Shown here: one piece after another, positions 11,401-19,328 of the stretch
Layout: each line of letters starts with the position of its first letter
Position numbering within the stretch: position 1 is the stretch's first letter
IMG/VR virus record: IMGVR_UViG_3300003872_000058
Location: 1-21,704 of that record
Direction: 5' to 3' (one strand)
DNA length: 21,704 nucleotides
Origin: a virus
Translations under genes and position numbers: made by a program
Notes under the pieces: model-generated
Told to the model about the DNA's origin: nothing
Databases searched by the model: none
What the model saw: only the letters and a program-made list of their open reading frames with translations

Positions 11401-11724
11401 ATGGCCAAGAACTACCGACATCAGGGGCACGTCCTCACCCACAGCCCGTCCTCGGACGTGGCCTCCGGCAGCCTCGTGCTCATGAACGGCCTGGCCGGCG
11501 TGGCCCTGTCCGACATCCCCGCCGGCGGTCTGGGCGCGGTGCAGATCCAGGGCGTCTTCACCCTGCCCAAGGGCGCCGTCTCCGTGGGGCAGGGGGCCAA
11601 GGTCTACTGGGACGCCGCCGCCGGCGCGCTCACCACCGCCGCCAACGGCAACACCCTGGTGGGCCGCGCGGCGGCGCCGGCCTCCACCACCGACGCCACC
11701 GTGGACGTGATCCTCAACGCCTGA
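11401..11724 (+). CDS. DUF2190 family protein, capsid decoration/stabilisation
   Basis: The 107-residue protein (MAKNYRHQGHVLTHSPSSDV to DATVDVILNA) matches DUF2190: an N-terminal (Q)GHVLTH segment, then SGSLVLMNGLAGVAL, and GAKVYWDAAAGALTTA near the end. Members are small beta-rich proteins that sit on or near the capsid as decoration or stabilising proteins. It follows the capsid gene after a very strong ribosome-binding site (AGGAGAGAG), as expected for a high-copy product. Confidence 0.85.
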   Translation: MAKNYRHQGHVLTHSPSSDVASGSLVLMNGLAGVALSDIPAGGLGAVQIQGVFTLPKGAVSVGQGAKVYWDAAAGALTTAANGNTLVGRAAAPASTTDATVDVILNA

Positions 11725-12056
11725 TGGACGCGACGCGCGCCAACGAAGCCTGCCTGCGCGCCTTCGGCGAAGAGGTCGTCGTGGCCGGGCGCGCGGTGCG
11801 CGCCATCGTCTCGGCGCCCGTGGAGGCCCACGAGCTGGACCGCTCCGGGCGCGTCCAGGCGTCGCTGCGCCTGGACCTGGAACGGCCCGCCCTGCGCCTC
11901 CTGGACGCCGACGCCGCGGGCCTCGCCCAGGGCGACCCGGCGACCCTGCGCGGGCGGGACTACGCCATCGCCCGCCTGCGTCCGGACGGCGCCGGCATGA
12001 CCGAGGCCACCCTCATGCCCGTTCCCGGGCGCGACGCCGCCGGAGCCTGGCGATGA
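11724..12056 (+). CDS. Head-tail joining protein, lambda gpFII-like
   Basis: The 110-residue protein starts at ATG 11724, overlapping the DUF2190 stop (TGATG). A region such as VVVAGRAVRAIVSAPVEAHE in the N-terminal half and a closing ATLRGRDYAIARLRPDG, then TEATLMP, are like gpFII/Phage_attach proteins, which cap the portal complex and receive the tail. Position between the decoration protein and gpZ is the lambda-type order. Sequence similarity is modest, as usual in this family. Confidence 0.7.
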   Translation: MDATRANEACLRAFGEEVVVAGRAVRAIVSAPVEAHELDRSGRVQASLRLDLERPALRLLDADAAGLAQGDPATLRGRDYAIARLRPDGAGMTEATLMPVPGRDAAGAWR

Positions 12057-12679
12057 TCCCCGAGCCGATCCTGGACCTCGACCTCGGTCGCGATTGGGAG
12101 GCCGCCGTGCGGGAACTGGGCGCCCTGGGCGATCCCGCGCGCGTCGAGCGCGCCTTGAAGCGGGCGGTGCGCAAGCTCGCCCGCTGGGCCTTTCGGGAGA
12201 TGACGCGGCGCTACGCGCGCGAGTCCGGCGTGCCGCAGAAGACCCTGCGCCGCTACCGGCGCGTGGCCATGCGGGTGGGCGATCTGCGCGCCGACCTGTG
12301 GGCCGGCCTCGATCCCTTCCCGGCGCACGCCGCCGGGCGCGTGAGCTGGAGCCGCCGGTCCCCCGGGGCCCGGGTGCGCGGACGCCTCTTCGAAGGGGCA
12401 TTCTATCGAGCCGTGTACGGATCCGAGGCCAAGGTCTGGATTCGCGTCGCGCGCAACCGCAGCGCCCGCCTGCCTCTGTACCACCCGCCCAGGAACTGGC
12501 GACCGATGGGAGACGACGGCCCTGATCGAGGCCGTTTCCCGGTCGCCCTGGTGGCCTGGCCGGTGGCGACCGCCGCCGCGCCGCTGACGCGCGGCCTGGA
12601 GCGCGAGGCCCGCGCGCGCTTCGCCCGCCTGGCGCGGCAGGAACTCCGCTACGCCCTGGACGTGGAGGGTCGGCGGTGA
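12053..12679 (+). CDS. Minor tail protein, gpZ-like
   Basis: The 208-residue protein shows the gpZ pattern: a long basic helical N-terminal half (ALKRAVRKLARWAFREMTRR, SGVPQKTLRRYRR), a central beta part with WIRVARNRSARLPLYH, and a C-terminal helix of small and basic residues. GpZ completes the head-proximal end of the tail. Start and stop overlap its neighbours by 4 bp. The family is divergent, so the call rests on both pattern and gene order. Confidence 0.7.
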   Translation: MIPEPILDLDLGRDWEAAVRELGALGDPARVERALKRAVRKLARWAFREMTRRYARESGVPQKTLRRYRRVAMRVGDLRADLWAGLDPFPAHAAGRVSWSRRSPGARVRGRLFEGAFYRAVYGSEAKVWIRVARNRSARLPLYHPPRNWRPMGDDGPDRGRFPVALVAWPVATAAAPLTRGLEREARARFARLARQELRYALDVEGRR

Positions 12680-13172
12680 GCCTGGGCAAGATCCACGACG
12701 CCATCCTCGCCCACCTGGCGGCGCGCTTCGGCGAGCGTCTGGTGCACGTGGGCCCTTACGCCCCGGCGCCGGGCGAGGGGCTGACCACGCCGGCGGCCCT
12801 GTTCGAGATCGAGGGCTGGGAAGGGGAGGGCGGCGACGGCGCCGGACGGACCTGCCTGCGCCTGCGCTGCGCGGTGCACTGCATCCTCTCCTTGCGCACC
12901 CCCCAGGTGGCGCGCGAGGTGCGCTGGAGGACGGGCCCATCCCCGGCCTGGAAGGGCTCGCCGGACGCCCCGAGGCCGTCGCCTGCGTGCCCGGCGAGTT
13001 CCGCCCCGGGCAGGACGGCTTCGAGGCCATGGTCGTCGCCTTCGAGCTGCCGGCGGTGCTGGGCGAGTCCGTCTGGGACGGGGAGGGGATCACGCCCGTG
13101 CAGGTCTTCGCCGGCGTGGCCCCGGACATCGGTCCGCCGCACATCGACGACTACGAGGAGATCCTGGGATGA
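12676..13172 (+). pseudogene. gpU-like tail terminator gene with a reading-frame break
   Basis: The start at GTG 12676 (VSLGKIHDAILAHLAARFGE) gives a normal coding sequence up to about residue 83 (TPQVAREVR). After that the frame becomes Ser/Pro-rich nonsense. From about 12924 the -1 frame takes over (LEDGPIPGLEGLAGRPEAVA, then FEAMVVAFELPAVLGESVWD) and runs to TGA 13170-13172, overlapping the lysozyme ATG. Joined, the two parts give about 165 residues, the size of gpU-type proteins found between gpZ and the lysis or baseplate genes. The break lies in GTGCGCTGGAGG. Sequencing error, mutation or frameshifting cannot be told apart here. The family call is by size and position. Confidence 0.55.
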
Positions 13173-13600
13173 CGCGCGAGATACTCGTCCGCCGCATCAT
13201 GGCCCACGAAGGCTTCTCCGGGCGCCCCTACGAGGACGCCACCGGGCACCTGACCATCGGCTACGGGCGCAACCTGGACGCCCGTCCCCTCGACGAGGCC
13301 GAGGGCCGCTGGCTCCTGGAGCGCGACCTCTCGCGCCTGGAGGCGGAGCTGGAGCGCATGCCCCTCTATCTTTCCCTCGACCCGGTGCGCCGCGCCGCCC
13401 TGCTGGAGATGGCCTACAACCTCGGGGTGCGCGGCCTGGCGGGCTTCCGGCGCATGCTGGCGGCCCTCGCCCGGCGCGACTGGGAGACCGCCGCCGCCGA
13501 AGCCTTGGATTCCCGCTGGGCGAAGCAGGTGGGCGCGCGGGCCGAGCGCATCGCCCACCGTCTGCGCACCGGTCGCTGGGAAGCGGAGGCGCGCTCGTGA
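13169..13600 (+). CDS. GH24 phage lysozyme (T4-type muramidase, endolysin)
   Basis: The 143-residue protein has the T4 lysozyme catalytic triad with identical spacing: E14 in AHEGFSGRPY, D23 in YEDATGHLTIGYG and T29. The closing part (RRAALLEMAYNLGVRGLAGF and RWAKQVGARAERIAHRLRTG) is the usual C-terminal lobe. It cuts the glycan strand of peptidoglycan at lysis. No signal peptide or SAR segment is visible at the N-terminus, so release should need the holin next door. The stop overlaps the holin GTG. Confidence 0.93.
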   Translation: MTREILVRRIMAHEGFSGRPYEDATGHLTIGYGRNLDARPLDEAEGRWLLERDLSRLEAELERMPLYLSLDPVRRAALLEMAYNLGVRGLAGFRRMLAALARRDWETAAAEALDSRWAKQVGARAERIAHRLRTGRWEAEARS

Positions 13601-13971
13601 TCCAGGCCCTGGCGCCCGCTCTGGCGAACCTCATCGGCAAGGTGGTGGACCGCGCGGTGCCCGACCGCGACGAGGCCGAGCGCCTCAAGGCCCGCCTGCA
13701 GAGCGAGGCGATGAACCTGGACCACGCCGAATTCCAGGCCGCCGCCCGCATCGTCCTGGCCGAGGCGGAGGGCACGGGCCTCAAGGCCTGGTGGCGACCG
13801 CTGACCATGCTCGTCTTCGTCGCCCTGGTGGTCGCGCGTTGGTTCGGCCTCTCCGCCGAGGGGCTCACGGAAGCGGAATACCTGAAGCTCTGGGAGATCG
13901 TGCAGTTGGGGTTGGGCGGCTACGTGCTGGGTCGCTCGGGGGAAAAGATCGTGCGGGAGTTGAAACGTTGA
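13597..13971 (+). CDS. Holin of the 3TM/gene-transfer-release type
   Basis: The 124-residue protein starts at GTG 13597 (overlap GTGA). After an amphipathic N-terminal part (LAPALANLIGKVVDRAVPDR) and a charged helix, it has two hydrophobic segments at about residues 66-85 (WRPLTMLVFVALVVARWFGL) and 97-112 (LWEIVQLGLGGYVLGR). The WWRPLTM motif is typical of the 3TM holin family (PF11351). It would permeabilise the inner membrane and let the lysozyme out. The stop overlaps the TTG of the following gene. Confidence 0.82.
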   Translation: MIQALAPALANLIGKVVDRAVPDRDEAERLKARLQSEAMNLDHAEFQAAARIVLAEAEGTGLKAWWRPLTMLVFVALVVARWFGLSAEGLTEAEYLKLWEIVQLGLGGYVLGRSGEKIVRELKR

Positions 13972-14225
13972 CCGATGCCGAGCACAGCGAGCGCCTGGCG
14001 CGCATCGAAGCCCTGCAGACCGCCATGGCACAGGACATCAAGGAAGTGCGCGAGTTCATGGAGCGGCTGGTGAAGGTGGAGGAGCGCATGGCCGCCAACG
14101 CCGAGACCGCCCGGCGGATGGGCCAGCGCCTGGAGGCCGTGGTGGGGCATTGGGAGCGCTGGGCCTGGATCGTCGCCGCCGCCGGCGTCGGCACGGTGGC
14201 CTATCTGCTGCGAGGGCAGGGTTGA
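13968..14225 (+). CDS. Coiled-coil protein with C-terminal membrane anchor, lysis module
   Basis: The 85-residue protein has a predicted coiled coil over about residues 5-60 (RLARIEALQTAMAQDIKEVR and MERLVKVEERMAANAETARR). One transmembrane segment follows at about 65-81 (WAWIVAAAGVGTVAYLL). The TTG start at 13968 overlaps the holin stop, matching the overlap style of the operon. Such proteins accompany holins in many phages and may be XhlA-like or take an Rz-like supporting role; there is no N-terminal anchor as in Rz. Function unproven. Confidence 0.6.
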   Translation: MTDAEHSERLARIEALQTAMAQDIKEVREFMERLVKVEERMAANAETARRMGQRLEAVVGHWERWAWIVAAAGVGTVAYLLRGQG

Positions 14226-14764
14226 TGGACGTATCGCAGGACCTGGCCTTTCGGGTGACGGAGCTGGAGCGGCGCCTCTCCAACCTGGTGGCCGTCGGCA
14301 CGGTGGCCGAGGTGGACGCCGCTGCCGCCCGCGTGCGGGTGCGCCTCGGCGCCCTCCTCACCGATTGGCGCCCGTGGCTGGCGCCCCGCGCCGCCGGAGT
14401 GAGCGTCTGGTCGCCGCCCGAGGTCGGCGAGCAGGTGGCGCTCCTGTGCCCCTGGGGCGACCCGAGCCTGGCCCTGGTCCTGCCGGCCCTGTGGCAGGAC
14501 GCCCATCCGGCCCCGTCGGCGGACCCCGGCCGTGCGGTGGTCGCCTTCGACGACGGCACCCGCATCGAATACGACCGCGCCGCAGGGCGCCTCTCGGTGA
14601 GCTGCGTAGGAGAGGTCTCGGTGACCGCCGCGACCGCCGTGACCCTGGACGCTCCGGCCATCTCCTGCGCCGGCGGCGCCGGGGTGATCACCGGCGAGTC
14701 CGTATGCCACTTCACCGGCAGCCCGCACGCGGACCGATCCACCGTGGTGACGGCGAGGAAATGA
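14225..14764 (+). CDS. Baseplate assembly protein V (P2 gpV-like spike)
   Basis: The 179-residue protein begins with a helix (FRVTELERRLSNLVAVGTVA) followed by an OB-fold domain (VDAAAARVRVRLGALLTDWR and VSVWSPPEVGEQVALLCPWG). Its C-terminus is a repetitive beta part (RIEYDRAAGRLSVSCVGEVS, then AATAVTLDAPAIS) that forms the trimeric beta-helix spike. It is the central spike that punctures the outer membrane. Length is slightly below P2 gpV. It opens the P2-like baseplate operon. Confidence 0.88.
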   Translation: MDVSQDLAFRVTELERRLSNLVAVGTVAEVDAAAARVRVRLGALLTDWRPWLAPRAAGVSVWSPPEVGEQVALLCPWGDPSLALVLPALWQDAHPAPSADPGRAVVAFDDGTRIEYDRAAGRLSVSCVGEVSVTAATAVTLDAPAISCAGGAGVITGESVCHFTGSPHADRSTVVTARK

Positions 14765-14765
14765 C

Positions 14766-14963
14766 ATGGCCCTATCGACGACCGGCCTGCAGACGCGCAT
14801 CGAGAACGAGCTGAGCGCCCTCGGGGTGCAGATCGACAATCCCCACTGCTGGGCGCGGCAGTTCGCCCAGGCCATCGCCCGAGCGGTGGTGGACGAGATC
14901 CAGGCGAACGCCCGAGTGACGATCCCTGCCGGGTCGTCCGCGGGCACCTATCCGGTGACCTGA
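14766..14963 (+). CDS. Small conserved baseplate-region protein
   Basis: The 65-residue protein (MALSTTGLQTRIENELSALG, then ARAVVDEIQANARVTIPAGS) is of a kind often seen between spike and gpW genes. It has a helical N-terminal part with AxAIARAVVDEIQANA and a short Gly/Ser/Thr end. No function is established that I can name. The gene starts just after gpV and ends directly before gpW, so it is surely part of the operon. Confidence 0.65.
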   Translation: MALSTTGLQTRIENELSALGVQIDNPHCWARQFAQAIARAVVDEIQANARVTIPAGSSAGTYPVT

Positions 14964-15299
14964 ATGAAAGGGATGGACGCGAACACGGGCAAGGCCATCG
15001 AGGGCGTCGCCCACCTGCGCCAGTCGGTGCGCGACATCCTCGCCACGCCCATCGGCTCGCGCGTCATGCGGCGCGATTACGGCTCGCGCCTGTTCGAGCT
15101 GCTGGACGCCCCTATGGACGCCGCCGGCCTCACCGCCATCCACGCCGCGGTGGCCGAGTCGCTGGCCCGGTGGGAGCCGCGCCTGCGTCTCTCCCGCGTG
15201 CGCGTCGCCGAGCTGTCGCCGGGCCGTCTGGTGCTCGACCTGGAAGGCGAATGGCGGCCCGACGGGCGGACGCTGACCCTCGAAGGAGTGATCCTGTGA
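14964..15299 (+). CDS. Baseplate protein W (gpW/gp25 family)
   Basis: The 111-residue protein has the gp25-like core: a N-terminal HLRQSVRDILATPIGSRVMR with RRDYGSRLFELLDAPMD, an alternating helix, and the strand pattern RLRLSRVRVAELSPGRLVLD. The protein joins the baseplate wedge to the sheath and inner hub. Placement between V and J is the canonical P2 order. The stop overlaps the J start (GTGA). Confidence 0.92.
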   Translation: MKGMDANTGKAIEGVAHLRQSVRDILATPIGSRVMRRDYGSRLFELLDAPMDAAGLTAIHAAVAESLARWEPRLRLSRVRVAELSPGRLVLDLEGEWRPDGRTLTLEGVIL

Positions 15300-16192
15300 G
15301 CGCGCGCATCGACCTCTCGCGCCTGCCGCCGCCGGCGGTGGTGGAGACCTTGGACTACGAGACGATCCTCCAGGCCATGCGCGACGACCTGACGGCCCGC
15401 GACCCGGCCCTGGCGGACGCCCTGGCGCTGGAGTCCGAGCCGCTGTCCCTGCTGCTGGAGGTGTGCGCCTACCGGGAGCTGCTCCTGCGCCAGCGGATCA
15501 ACGACGCCGCCCGCGCCGTCATGCTGGCGACCGCCACCGGCGCGGACCTGGACAACCTGGCGGCCCTGTTCGGCGTCGCCCGCCAGGTGGTGGACCCGGG
15601 CGACCCGAACGCGACGCCGCCGGTCCCGCCCACCTACGAGAGCGACGAGCGCCTGCGCGAACGGGCCCAGTTGGCCCTGGAAGGCATCACCACCGCCGGG
15701 CCGGTGGGCAGCTACGTCTATCACGCCTTGTCCGCGTCCGGGCAGGTGAAGGACGTGGACGTGCGTTCGTCCACCCCGGGTCAGGTGGACGTGACGGTGC
15801 TCTCAACGGTGGGCGACGGCACGCCCGACCAGGCCCTGCTCGACGCGGTGAGCGCCGCCCTGAACGCCGATGACGTGCGCCCCCTGTGCGACACGGTGGT
15901 GGTGTCCGGAGCGACCGTCAAGCCCTACGCCATCGCCGCCACCCTGACCCTCTACGAAGGACCGGACGCGGAGGTGGTGCGCCAGGCGGCGGAGGACGCG
16001 GCGCGCGCCTACGCCGACGAGCACCACCGGCTCGGCTACGACGTCACCCTCTCCGGGCTCTACGCCGCCCTGCACCGTCCCGGGGTGCAGAACGTGACCC
16101 TTTCCGCCCCCACGGCGGACCTGGTGGTGCAGCCGCACGAAGCGCCCTGGTGCACCGGCGTCACGGTGACCGTGGGAGGCGTCGGTGAGTAG
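15296..16192 (+). CDS. Baseplate assembly protein J
   Basis: The 298-residue protein carries the baseplate J signature: YETILQAMRDDLTARDPALA, the block YRELLLRQRINDAARAVMLA, GADLDNLAALFGVARQV, then ESDERLRERAQLALEGITTA and GPVGSYVYHALSASGQVKDV. It forms the wedge of the baseplate. Its GTG start is chosen because it gives a full N-terminus and overlaps the W stop by 4 bp. It overlaps I by 8 bp. Confidence 0.93.
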   Translation: MSARIDLSRLPPPAVVETLDYETILQAMRDDLTARDPALADALALESEPLSLLLEVCAYRELLLRQRINDAARAVMLATATGADLDNLAALFGVARQVVDPGDPNATPPVPPTYESDERLRERAQLALEGITTAGPVGSYVYHALSASGQVKDVDVRSSTPGQVDVTVLSTVGDGTPDQALLDAVSAALNADDVRPLCDTVVVSGATVKPYAIAATLTLYEGPDAEVVRQAAEDAARAYADEHHRLGYDVTLSGLYAALHRPGVQNVTLSAPTADLVVQPHEAPWCTGVTVTVGGVGE

Positions 16193-16703
16193 CCTGCTGC
16201 CTCCCTCCGCCCCGCCCGCCCTGCGCCATGCTGAGGCGAGCGCCGCGCGCCTGGCGGAGCTGGACGCCGGCGCCCTGCGCCGCCTGTGGGACCCGGACGC
16301 CTGCCCGGCGGCTCTCCTGCCCTGGCTGGCCTGGGCGCTCTCGGTGGACGAATGGGATCCGGACTGGGCCGACGATCGCAAGCGGGCGGTGATCCGCGGC
16401 GCCTATGCCGTGCACCGCGTCAAGGGCACCCTGGCGGCCATCCGCCAGGCCCTGATCGACGCCGGCTACGGCGACGCCACGGTGGTCGAGGGAGCCGCCC
16501 AGGGCGCCGGCGCGCATTGGGCCACTTACCGCCTCGCCCTCGACCGTCCGGTGACCATCGCCCAGGGCGAGCGCGTGCGCGCCATGCTCGCCCAGCTGGC
16601 GCCGGCCCGCTGCCGCCTCGAGGGGCTGGACTACCAGCAGGCCCTCAACACGTATGACGGCACCATCGCCTACGACGGCACCTGGAGCTACGGAGTCGCC
16701 TGA
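16185..16703 (+). CDS. Tail protein I (P2 gpI-like)
   Basis: The 172-residue protein has the gpI pattern: a LLPPSAPPALRHAEASAARL start, the motif LLPWLAWALSVDEWDPDW, and RAVIRGAYAVHRVKGTLAAI. It connects the baseplate wedge to the fibre. GTG start at 16185. The final part includes two related pentapeptides (TYDGT, AYDGT). The stop shares a base with the fibre ATG (TGATG). Confidence 0.9.
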   Translation: MSSLLPPSAPPALRHAEASAARLAELDAGALRRLWDPDACPAALLPWLAWALSVDEWDPDWADDRKRAVIRGAYAVHRVKGTLAAIRQALIDAGYGDATVVEGAAQGAGAHWATYRLALDRPVTIAQGERVRAMLAQLAPARCRLEGLDYQQALNTYDGTIAYDGTWSYGVA

Positions 16704-18148
16704 TGGCCAATCTCGTCGAAAGCGCGACTTGGGAGACCGGCGTCTATCAGCTCGAGACGACCGATCCGGTGGTGGGCGGCCCGGACGGCGTCTCCAACCT
16801 GCAAGCGAAGCAGCTGGCCAACAGAACGCTCTGGCTCAAGCAGCAGGTGGACGCCCTGAACGTGGACGTGAGCGCCATCCAGGCGGACTACGTCTCCCAG
16901 GGCGAGGTGGGCACGGCGGCGAACCAGATCCCCCGCCGCGACGCCGCCGCCAAGATCCCCGGCGACCTGGCCGGCAACGCCGCCACCGCCGATCGCTGGC
17001 GCACCGCGCGCATCATGACCGTCAAGCTCTCGGGAGACGCCTCGGGCAGCGCCTCGGTGTACGTCTCCGGCGCCGCCAATTGGATCGTCGACGTGTTCGC
17101 CAACGTGCTGCGCGCCGACGACGCCGCCACCCTGGACGGCTGGCCGGTGCGTTCCGCCGTCTCCGGCAACGCTTGGGGCTACGTCCCGCTGGTGAAGACG
17201 GACGGCGTGATGGAAGTCGGGCGCTACATCGACTTCCATCATACGAGCGCCGATTCCATCGACTATGCCGCCCGCCTGCACACCGACGGCAGCGGCAACG
17301 GTCGTCTGTACGTCAACGGCTCGCGCATCGTCACCGAGAACGGCGGTCGCGCGCCCGACGCGGCCAAGCTCATGGGGCGCGCGCCCGGCAACGCATCGGG
17401 CGACGTGCCGGTGTCCAACGGCGCGCGCTGCGTCGATCTCAACGCCGACCGACTGGACGGCTACCACGCCAGCGCTACCGCCGCCGCCTCCACCATCCCC
17501 GTGCGCGACGGCGCCGGACGCCTGCCCGGCGACGTCACCGGCAACGCCGCCACCGCCGACCGCTGGCGCGTCGCGCGCACCCTCAGCCTGAGCGGCGACG
17601 CCACCGGCTCCGTGTCCATCGACGGGTCCGGCTCTGCGACCCTGCCGGTGACGGTGAAGAACGATTCCCACGCCCATGGCCGCACCACCACGTACCAGGA
17701 CGCCCTGGAAGCCGTATGGAGCGAGATCGCCACCTTGCCGCAGAGTACGTCGCGGACGATCACTACGGCCTGGCGGCAGCTCTTTTCCATCAGCATCCCG
17801 TATCAGGTCGTTTCCGCCTCGCGCACCGTCCTCGCCTTCGACGTCTTTCCTTTCTTCGCCTCCGGGACGGGGCTGGACACGGAGATCGTCCTCAAGTTCG
17901 ACTTCTACGACCTGTTCATGACCGCCGGTCAGTCGCGCTACGTGTACAAGGTGCTGCCGCTCTACTCCCTGATGGGATCCAACGTCACCTTGCACGCGGG
18001 CTTCTCCCTGACGCGCTCCAGCTACGGGCCCAATCCGAGCGTGACCGTGTCCGCGCGCCTGCGCTCAGGGACGGCCAATCCGGTCATGGACACGGCCAAG
18101 ATCGTCTGCCACGCCTACAACGCCATCGACGGAACCTGGAGGTATTGA
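16703..18148 (+). CDS. Tail fibre protein (P2 gpH position)
   Basis: The 481-residue protein has an N-terminal baseplate-attachment part, then two copies of a fibre repeat (IPxRDxAxxxPGDLAGNAATADRW, at about residues 77-118 and 266-306), joined by a segment with the LDGW/DRLDGYHAS motif. The C-terminal about 150 residues are different and probably make the receptor-binding head. Fibre repeats of the GNAATADRWRTAR kind are common in prophage fibres. There is no fibre-assembly chaperone gene after it; the sheath gene follows directly. The receptor specificity cannot be read from the sequence. Confidence 0.8.
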   Translation: MANLVESATWETGVYQLETTDPVVGGPDGVSNLQAKQLANRTLWLKQQVDALNVDVSAIQADYVSQGEVGTAANQIPRRDAAAKIPGDLAGNAATADRWRTARIMTVKLSGDASGSASVYVSGAANWIVDVFANVLRADDAATLDGWPVRSAVSGNAWGYVPLVKTDGVMEVGRYIDFHHTSADSIDYAARLHTDGSGNGRLYVNGSRIVTENGGRAPDAAKLMGRAPGNASGDVPVSNGARCVDLNADRLDGYHASATAAASTIPVRDGAGRLPGDVTGNAATADRWRVARTLSLSGDATGSVSIDGSGSATLPVTVKNDSHAHGRTTTYQDALEAVWSEIATLPQSTSRTITTAWRQLFSISIPYQVVSASRTVLAFDVFPFFASGTGLDTEIVLKFDFYDLFMTAGQSRYVYKVLPLYSLMGSNVTLHAGFSLTRSSYGPNPSVTVSARLRSGTANPVMDTAKIVCHAYNAIDGTWRY

Positions 18149-18149
18149 C

Positions 18150-19319
18150 ATGGCCTACCTGCACGGCATCGAACTCATCGAACTGGACGGCGGCGCGCGC
18201 CCGGTGCGCACCGTACGCTCCTCCGTCATCGGCGTGGTCGGCACAGCCCCCGCCGCCGACCCCGCCGCCTTCCCCGAGAACACGCCGGTGCTGGTGGCCG
18301 GCTCGCGCCTGGAGGCGGCCAAGCTGGACACCGCCGGCACCGGCGCGGGCACCCTGCCGGCGGCCCTGGACGGCATCCTCGACCAGGCCGGCGCGACGGT
18401 GGTGGTGGTGCGCGTGCCCGAAGGCGCCAACGACGCGGAGACCCAGTCCAACGTCATCGGCGGGGTGGACGCGGCCACCGGCCAGTACAAGGGCGCGCAG
18501 GCCCTGCTGGCGGCGGAGAGCGCCCTGGGCGTCACTCCGCGCATCCTCTGCGCCCCCGGCTTCACCCAGGTGCAGGCGGTGGCCGACGCGTTGATCTCCA
18601 TCGCCCAGCGCCTGCGCGCCGTCGTCGTCGCCGACGGTCCCGACGCCACCGACGCCGACGCCATCGCCTACCGCGCCGCGTTCGGCTCCGACCGCCTGTA
18701 CCTGGTCGACCCCTGGGTGCGGGTATGGGACGCCGCAGCCGGCGCCGAGCGCACGGAACCGGCCTCGGCGCGGGTGGCCGGCCTCATCGCCAAGACCGAC
18801 GCCGAGCGAGGGTTCTGGTGGAGCCCTTCCAATCAGCCGCTGGCCGGCGTGCTCGGCACCACCCGACCGGTGGACTTCGCCCTGGGCGACGCGAGCGCCC
18901 GCGCCAACGTGCTCAACGAGAACGAGATCGCCACCGTCATCCAGAAGGACGGGTTCCGCCTCTGGGGCAACCGCACCACCGCCGCGGATCCCAAGTTCGC
19001 CTTCCTGTCCGTGCGCCGCACCGCGGACATGATCAACGAATCGCTCCTCCAGGCGCACCTGTGGGCGGTGGACCGCAACATCACCAAGACCTACGTGGAC
19101 GACGTGCTGGAGAGCGTGCGCGGATATCTGAGCCATCTGAAGGCGCAAGGGGCGATCGTCGACGGCTCCGTGTGGGCCGACCCGGACCTGAACGGCCCGC
19201 AGGCCATCGCCCAGGGGCAGGTCTATTTCGACTTCGATTTCACTCCCCCTTATCCGGCCGAGCACATCACCATGCGCTCGCGCCTCGTCAACGACTACCT
19301 GGGCGCCCTGGTGGCGTAA
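18150..19319 (+). CDS. Tail sheath protein FI
   Basis: The 389-residue contractile sheath subunit shows the family's N-terminal HGIELIELDGGARPVRTVRS with SSVIGVVGTAP, then VTPRILCAPGFTQVQAVADA, and the conserved C-terminal domain (RLWGNRTTAADPKFAFLSVR, then INESLLQAHLWAVDRNITKT). It shortens on contraction and drives the tube into the cell. The gene has a strong GGAGGT ribosome-binding site, as expected for an abundant protein. Confidence 0.96.
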   Translation: MAYLHGIELIELDGGARPVRTVRSSVIGVVGTAPAADPAAFPENTPVLVAGSRLEAAKLDTAGTGAGTLPAALDGILDQAGATVVVVRVPEGANDAETQSNVIGGVDAATGQYKGAQALLAAESALGVTPRILCAPGFTQVQAVADALISIAQRLRAVVVADGPDATDADAIAYRAAFGSDRLYLVDPWVRVWDAAAGAERTEPASARVAGLIAKTDAERGFWWSPSNQPLAGVLGTTRPVDFALGDASARANVLNENEIATVIQKDGFRLWGNRTTAADPKFAFLSVRRTADMINESLLQAHLWAVDRNITKTYVDDVLESVRGYLSHLKAQGAIVDGSVWADPDLNGPQAIAQGQVYFDFDFTPPYPAEHITMRSRLVNDYLGALVA

Positions 19320-19328
19320 GGAGGCGAC

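Noticed and set aside
9178-11442. A 754-codon minus-strand frame opposite the protease-capsid gene
   Set aside because: Composition is that of an antisense shadow in GC-rich DNA, and the plus strand has a complete protease and capsid domain.
9429-12056. An 875-codon plus-strand frame overlapping the capsid gene
   Set aside because: Only its last 110 codons (from 11724) are coding; the rest is an Arg/Gly/Pro-rich off-frame product.
12900-12930. Programmed -1 frameshift like lambda G-T
   Set aside because: There is no clear slippery heptamer, and the gene is at the gpU rather than the tail-chaperone position. A mutation or sequencing error is the simpler reading.
16654-18594. A 646-codon plus-strand frame over the fibre gene
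   Set aside because: It is Arg-rich off-frame sequence; the fibre frame 16703-18148 has recognisable repeats.
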